Shown here in pieces: positions 6,706 through 10,362 of a DNA stretch of 10,362 nucleotides. The notes beneath the pieces are model-generated. The model made no database searches. It saw nothing but the letters and a program-made list of their open reading frames with translations, and was not told where the DNA came from. A program made the position numbers and the translations under genes. Position 1 is the stretch's first letter. Each line of letters starts with the position of its first letter. The stretch covers positions 1 to 10,362 of the forward strand of contig JAHRHW010000126.1 of assembly GCA_019100305.1 (NCBI GenBank). The letters are read 5' to 3'. This stretch comes from Candidatus Thiodiazotropha taylori (lineage in GTDB: Bacteria; Pseudomonadota; Gammaproteobacteria; Chromatiales; Chromatiaceae).

Positions 6706-6722
6706 GCCCCGATTTTCGGGGC
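6706..6722. repeat. GC-rich hairpin in the hrcA-grpE gap (likely grpE 5' leader)
   Basis: GCCCCGA and TCGGGGC are perfect 7-bp arms around a 3-nt loop. On the minus strand the stem is followed by TCTCTATTTG, not a true U-tract. If transcription begins near 6727 from the sigma-32-like promoter, the hairpin starts at about +5. It would then be a 5'-terminal stem that could slow mRNA decay. It could also attenuate hrcA transcripts. Confidence 0.55.
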
Positions 6723-6733
6723 AATCCTTTGTC

Positions 6734-6761
6734 AGATTGGGACGATTAATTTTTTTTCAAG
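6734..6761 (-). promoter_or_regulatory. Sigma-32-like heat-shock promoter for grpE
   Basis: Reading leftwards, CTTGAAA (6761-6755) is a perfect RpoH -35. It is followed by a 13-bp spacer and CCCAATCT (6741-6734), one mismatch from CCCCATnT. The -35 encodes part of the last Leu-Lys codons of hrcA and the spacer contains its TAA. The expected start is near 6727. It would drive grpE and the genes beyond independently of the HrcA-controlled promoter. Confidence 0.75.
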
Positions 6762-7804
6762 GCTGCACTGAGAATTTTTGCGGTGATATCGACCACCGGT
6801 ATGACCCGCTCATAGTTCATACGGGTCGGCCCGATCACACCCAGCACACCGACCATCTCTTCATTCACCTGGTAGGGAGCGGTGACCACAGAGCAGCCGT
6901 TGAGCAGTTGATAGCCGGACTCCTCACCGATGAAGATCTGTACCCCATCGGCGTTCTGAAACTGATCCAGCAGATGCAGAATCTCGCGTTTCTCGGTAAA
7001 GGCATCAAACAGCTTGCGCAGTTGATCCAGCCCGGAAAGTTCAGCAAATTCCATTAGATTGGTCTGTCCTGCGATCATGCAGTCCTCTTCCGACTCACTG
7101 GCATTGACCACCTCACCCGCCATACTGAGGGCCTGGGTCATCATCTGATCGAAATGGTCCCGGGCATCGTTCAGCTCCTGCAGCAGACGTTTGCGCACCA
7201 GATCCATATCGCGCCCGGCAAAGGAGTTTGTGAGGAAATTGGCCGCCTGCTCCAGCTCAACCCGTTCGAAATCCCGGTGGGTGTGCAGAATCCGGTTGTG
7301 CACCTCGCCCGAATCGGTCACCAGAATACCCAGAACCCGATGCTCGGAGAGGGGCAGAAACTCGATTTGGCGGAAGGTGGTCTTCTCCCGCCTGGGCAGA
7401 GTCACCACACCCGCCATGTGGGTCACACCGGAGAGCAGTCGGGAGGCCGATGCGAGCAGCATTTTATTCTCCTCGCCCCCCATGATCAGCTCAGAGCGGA
7501 TCTTCTCCACTTCCGCCTTTTTCAGATCCTGCACGGTCAGCAGGGAATCGATGAACATACGGTAGCCGGTGATGGTGGGTACCCGGCCGGCCGAGGTATG
7601 CGGTGAAGAGACCAGTCCCAGATCCTCCAGATCGGCCAGGACATTACGCACCGTGGCCGGACTCAGATCCAGACCGGTGTCTTTCGCCAGGGTTCGCGAA
7701 CCCACAGGCTGTCCTTCTTTGATATAGCGTTCAATCAGCGCTTTCAGGAAATGCTGCGCGCGCTCACTGACCACGGTTTCATTGACCGATTTGTTCTCTG
7801 ACAA
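6746..7804 (-). CDS. hrcA: HrcA heat-inducible transcription repressor
   Basis: Repressor that binds CIRCE operators of chaperone genes. In known systems GroEL keeps it active, so repression lifts when chaperones are titrated by unfolded protein. It has 352 residues from the chosen start. An N-terminal winged helix (about 10-85) contains GSRTLAKDTGLDLSPATVRNVLADLEDLGL and SAGRVPTITGYRMFID. A GAF-like middle region follows, and the C-terminal IGPTRMNYERVI signature is at 324-335. The TTG at 7804 is preferred because GGAGA lies 5 nt upstream. A GTG at 7831 would start inside the CIRCE operator, and a later GTG (7774) lacks a ribosome site. It heads the chaperone cluster, and a CIRCE lies 20 bp upstream, which implies autorepression. 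HrcA is absent from enterics and Pseudomonas but occurs in other Gammaproteobacteria. Confidence 0.95.
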   Translation of the reverse strand: MSENKSVNETVVSERAQHFLKALIERYIKEGQPVGSRTLAKDTGLDLSPATVRNVLADLEDLGLVSSPHTSAGRVPTITGYRMFIDSLLTVQDLKKAEVEKIRSELIMGGEENKMLLASASRLLSGVTHMAGVVTLPRREKTTFRQIEFLPLSEHRVLGILVTDSGEVHNRILHTHRDFERVELEQAANFLTNSFAGRDMDLVRKRLLQELNDARDHFDQMMTQALSMAGEVVNASESEEDCMIAGQTNLMEFAELSGLDQLRKLFDAFTEKREILHLLDQFQNADGVQIFIGEESGYQLLNGCSVVTAPYQVNEEMVGVLGVIGPTRMNYERVIPVVDITAKILSAALKKN

Positions 7805-7809
7805 GGGAG

Positions 7810-7814
7810 TCTCC
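7810..7814 (-). promoter_or_regulatory. hrcA ribosome binding site deciding a TTG start
   Basis: GGAGA on the minus strand is 5 nt before TTG at 7804. No other in-frame start codon near the expected N-terminus has a comparable site. Confidence 0.6.
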
Positions 7815-7824
7815 GGGATGATGA

Positions 7825-7851
7825 TTAGCACTCATTCCAGTCGAGTGCCAA
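7825..7851. promoter_or_regulatory. CIRCE operator (HrcA binding site)
   Basis: TTAGCACTC (7825-7833), a 9-bp spacer and GAGTGCCAA (7843-7851) match the consensus TTAGCACTC-N9-GAGTGCTAA with a single substitution (C for T in the distal arm). It is 20 bp upstream of the hrcA TTG, in the likely transcribed leader. There it would block initiation and could also fold in the mRNA. Its presence next to a complete hrcA makes autoregulation very likely. nadK lies on the other side, 155 bp away, and is less likely to be controlled. Confidence 0.95.
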
Positions 7852-7859
7852 TGTATGAA

Positions 7860-7888
7860 AAGCTAGCAACTCAGATTCACCTAGTCAA
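7860..7888 (-). promoter_or_regulatory. Possible sigma-70 promoter of hrcA
   Basis: TTGACT (7888-7883) is a good -35, followed by a 17-bp spacer and TAGCTT (7865-7860), a poor -10 (3 of 6). Transcription would start around 7853, so the CIRCE would lie at the start point, as in other HrcA-controlled genes. The position is persuasive but the -10 is weak. Confidence 0.35.
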
Positions 7889-8006
7889 GCATTCCGCTTC
7901 CCGGACACTCCCCACTTGGATTGCCCATGGCAGCATGCTAACGTTGAGGAATGGCGCTTTTTCAAGCATTTGATCTTAGACCCTAGCCACGAGCCAAGCA
8001 CCAGGT

Positions 8007-8900
8007 ATGCACAAGCGGTTTCAGCAAATCGGACTGATTGGAAAACATGGTGACCCGATAGTCAGACAGACACTCCTGCGACTCTACGACTACCTGATCG
8101 AACACAAGCATGAGGTGGTCATCGAGGAAGAGACCTGCCGGATGCTCAACAACAAGCCGGTCTCCAGCGTTCCGGAGATCGATCTGCCCAAACACAGTGA
8201 CCTGGTGATCGTGGTCGGCGGCGACGGCACCCTGTTGCATGCGGCGCGGGTACTCTCCCAGCAGAATATACCTTTATTGGGCGTAAACCTCGGACGGCTG
8301 GGTTTTCTGGTGGATATCTCACCGGAAGAGCTGACCCAGCAACTGACCGAGATCCTCAACGGAAAATATGAGCAGGAGGCCCGTTTTCTGCTCGAGGTCA
8401 GCATGGGGGATGAATCAACAGAGAACCAGAACATCCTGGCGTTCAACGATGTGGTACTGCATAAGTGGAATATCGCCCGGATGATCGAGTTCGAAACCTA
8501 TGTGGACGAACTGCTGGTCAACGACCAACGCTCCGACGGCTTGATCGTCTCAACGCCCACCGGCTCAACCGCCTACGCACTCTCCGGCGGTGGTCCCCTG
8601 CTGCACCCTTCATTGAATGCCATCGTGCTGGTACCCATCTGTCCCCACACCCTGAGTAATCGGCCGATTGTGGTGGATGGTGACAGTATGATTGAAATCC
8701 GCCTCCACCCCGATCATACAGAGGATGTACAGATCACCTGTGATGGACAGGCCACCATTCCCGCCATGCCGGGTGAGGTGATCCGTATCCGTAAGGCGGA
8801 GCATCAGGTCCGGCTGATCCACCCCACCGGATACGACTACTACAGCATCCTCAGAGCCAAGCTCGGGTGGGCGGAAAACCCTAAAAAGAACCGATGCTAG
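8007..8900 (+). CDS. nadK: NAD kinase
   Basis: Cytosolic ATP-dependent kinase that phosphorylates NAD to NADP, setting the cell's NADPH supply. It has 297 residues (292 in E. coli). The GGDGT motif is at 71-75, followed by LLHAAR. FNDVVLH is at 146-152, where the Asn-Asp pair replaces the enteric Asn-Glu. RSDGLIVSTPTGSTAYALSGGGPLLHPS (175-202) is the glycine-rich NAD-binding stretch. LVPICPHTLSNRPIVV (208-223) is also typical. An in-frame TAG at 7977 and the absence of another ATG fix the start at 8007. The ribosome site is weak (AGGT directly before ATG). It diverges from hrcA with a 202-bp gap and overlaps recN by 7 nt. The same nadK-recN pairing divergent from grpE is seen in E. coli. Confidence 0.97.
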   Translation: MHKRFQQIGLIGKHGDPIVRQTLLRLYDYLIEHKHEVVIEEETCRMLNNKPVSSVPEIDLPKHSDLVIVVGGDGTLLHAARVLSQQNIPLLGVNLGRLGFLVDISPEELTQQLTEILNGKYEQEARFLLEVSMGDESTENQNILAFNDVVLHKWNIARMIEFETYVDELLVNDQRSDGLIVSTPTGSTAYALSGGGPLLHPSLNAIVLVPICPHTLSNRPIVVDGDSMIEIRLHPDHTEDVQITCDGQATIPAMPGEVIRIRKAEHQVRLIHPTGYDYYSILRAKLGWAENPKKNRC

Positions 8901-10362
8901 TCCAGCTGCAGATCCATAATCTTGCCGTCGTCTCCGGTATGGCGCTGGAACTGCTCGGGGGTTTGACGGCGTTGACCGGTGAAACCGGTGCGGGTAAGTC
9001 GATCCTCATCGACGCGCTTGGACTGGCACTGGGGGAAAAGGCCGACAACGGTCTGATTCGCTCAGGAGCCGACCGGGCAGAGGTTACGGCGCAGTTCGAT
9101 ATCACCAGTACGCCCGAGGCGGGCCACTGGCTGCGCCAACAGGATCTGGATGAGGGGGATGAGTGCATCCTGCGCCGCAGTCTCAACCGGGAGGGTCGCT
9201 CCCGCTGCTACATCAATGGTCGTAGCGTTCCCATGCAGCAACTGCAGGATCTGGGGGATCTGCTGGTTGAAATTCACGGCCAACACGCCCACCAGTCCCT
9301 GCTCAAGGCCACTCACCAGCGGCGACTGCTGGATGCCTATGCCGGCCACACAGAGCTCAGCCATCAGCTTGCTCAGCACTACAAAAGCTACCAGAAGGAT
9401 CTCAAGCGCCTGCAACTTCTCACAGCCGAAACTGAAGAGCGGGCATCACGACTGGACCTACTGCGTTATCAGGCAGAGGAGCTGACTGCACTGGATGTTT
9501 CCGCAGAAGAACTCATCTCAATCGAGAAAGAACACTCCCGACTCAGCCACCTGGAGCAGATCAGAACCAGCTGCAACCAGATTCTCTCCGGACTGGATGG
9601 AGAGCAACACTCCCTGCGCAGCCAGCTCTCCCGTTCACTCGAGCTGGTCAGTGAAATCGAACAACTGGACGGCAGCCTGAAAGATCCCAGAGAGATGATC
9701 GACAGTGCGCTGATCCAGGTCGATGAAGCGTTGGCCTTTCTGCGCAACTACCTGACTGACATTGCGCTCGATCCCAGTGGCCTGCAGCAACTGGAAGAGC
9801 GTCTCGGCCTGTTGCATGACGCCTCCAGAAAATATCGGGTGAAATCCGAGCAGTTGCCCGAAAAACTGCAACAGATCCAAGCGGAAATAAGCACCCTCGA
9901 AGGGGCCGATGAAACCCTCTCGGAACTCACCAGTCAGGTTGAAGCCGAACATGCCGCCTATCTGAAGCTGGCTGAGCAACTCTCCAAGAAGCGCCATACC
10001 TCGGCCAAACGGTTGAGCCGGGTGATTACCGAAGCGATGCAAACCCTGGGCATGCCCGGTGGTCAGTTCAATGTTCTGCTGACCCCGCTGGAAACCGATG
10101 AGGCCGGCGCAAACGGTCTGGAGCAGGTGGACTTCCAGGTCTCAGCCAACCCGGGACTGCCTCTGGACCTGCTCAGCAAGGTGGCCTCGGGCGGAGAGCT
10201 CTCCCGTATCAGTCTCGCCATCCAGGTGGCAACCATCGAGTGTGGCACCACTCCGACCCTGATTTTTGATGAGGTGGATGTGGGGATTGGCGGTGGTGTT
10301 GCTGAGATTGTCGGTCAGATGCTGCGCAAGCTCTCTTCAAACCGACAGATTTTGTGCGTTAC
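8894..10362 (+). CDS. recN: RecN DNA repair ATPase, 3' end outside window
   Basis: SMC-like ATPase for repair of double-strand breaks with RecA, in the cytosol on DNA. About 489 residues are present with no stop codon before the window end. E. coli RecN has 553, so roughly 65 are missing. Walker A GETGAGKS is at 29-36. Also visible are RSRCYINGRSVPMQQL (102-117), HGQHAHQSLL (128-137), and a long Glu/Gln/Leu-rich coiled-coil middle (about 150-400). The ABC signature ASGGELSR is at 431-438, and Walker B LIFDEVD is at 456-462. The sequence ends at CVT, just before the expected His switch. The ATG overlaps the last 7 bases of nadK, so translation is probably coupled. No LexA box is visible immediately upstream, unlike E. 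coli recN, which is SOS-controlled from its own promoter. Any such site would have to lie within nadK. Confidence 0.97.
   Translation, partial: MLVQLQIHNLAVVSGMALELLGGLTALTGETGAGKSILIDALGLALGEKADNGLIRSGADRAEVTAQFDITSTPEAGHWLRQQDLDEGDECILRRSLNREGRSRCYINGRSVPMQQLQDLGDLLVEIHGQHAHQSLLKATHQRRLLDAYAGHTELSHQLAQHYKSYQKDLKRLQLLTAETEERASRLDLLRYQAEELTALDVSAEELISIEKEHSRLSHLEQIRTSCNQILSGLDGEQHSLRSQLSRSLELVSEIEQLDGSLKDPREMIDSALIQVDEALAFLRNYLTDIALDPSGLQQLEERLGLLHDASRKYRVKSEQLPEKLQQIQAEISTLEGADETLSELTSQVEAEHAAYLKLAEQLSKKRHTSAKRLSRVITEAMQTLGMPGGQFNVLLTPLETDEAGANGLEQVDFQVSANPGLPLDLLSKVASGGELSRISLAIQVATIECGTTPTLIFDEVDVGIGGGVAEIVGQMLRKLSSNRQILCV

Noticed and set aside
7916..7944. Possible nadK promoter TTGGAT-N17-TAACGT
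   Set aside because: Both boxes match sigma-70 poorly (about 3 of 6 in the -10), and many such matches are expected by chance.
7960..7966. Perfect CTTGAAA (sigma-32 -35) on the minus strand far upstream of hrcA
   Set aside because: No CCCCAT-like -10 occurs 11-17 bp downstream, unlike the grpE and dnaK promoters.
7885..7970. Direct repeat TCAAGCATT at 7885-7893 and 7962-7970
   Set aside because: It is two 9-bp copies only, with no third copy and no known binding site. It could easily be chance in a promoter gap.
7782..7973. 63-codon plus-strand frame in the hrcA-nadK gap
   Set aside because: It runs through the CIRCE operator and the hrcA 5' end and has no family likeness. It is most likely chance.

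Overview
The window is a chromosomal housekeeping region of a gammaproteobacterium. The evidence is the gene order hrcA-grpE-dnaK-dnaJ-dapB diverging from nadK-recN. The grpE / nadK-recN arrangement is typical of Gammaproteobacteria, and dnaJ-dapB adjacency is known from Pseudomonas and relatives. An hrcA/CIRCE system next to sigma-32-type heat-shock promoters rules out E. coli-like enterics and Pseudomonas, which lack hrcA. It fits lineages such as Xanthomonadales, Methylococcales or Chromatiales-like sulfur oxidisers. The genus cannot be fixed from sequence alone. No transposon, phage, CRISPR or RNA gene was seen.

Layout. From about 7804 leftwards (minus strand) run hrcA (TTG start), grpE (GTG start), dnaK, dnaJ, dapB, a small predicted lipoprotein and a fliK-like flagellar hook-length gene. 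From 8007 rightwards (plus strand) run nadK and recN. They overlap by 7 nt, and recN is cut by the window end about 65 residues short of the usual length. The 202-bp divergent gap between hrcA and nadK holds a CIRCE operator with one mismatch.

Regulation is the most informative part. HrcA would repress its own promoter through the CIRCE at 7825-7851. Two sigma-32-like promoters with the same design (CTTGAAA, 13-bp spacer, CCC-type -10) sit at the 3' ends of the upstream genes. One is inside the last codons of hrcA and would drive grpE. The other contains the grpE stop codon and would drive dnaK. A strong intrinsic-terminator-like hairpin separates dnaK from dnaJ and could lower DnaJ relative to DnaK. 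These sites suggest one chaperone cluster with layered negative (HrcA) and positive (RpoH) control.

Downstream of dapB the familiar carAB pair is absent. In its place are a 165-bp gap with two inverted repeats, the lipoprotein and fliK. This looks like a lineage-specific junction. No wholly new system is evident. The items most worth checking are the paired heat-shock promoters, the dnaK-dnaJ terminator and the long imperfect palindrome upstream of the lipoprotein gene.
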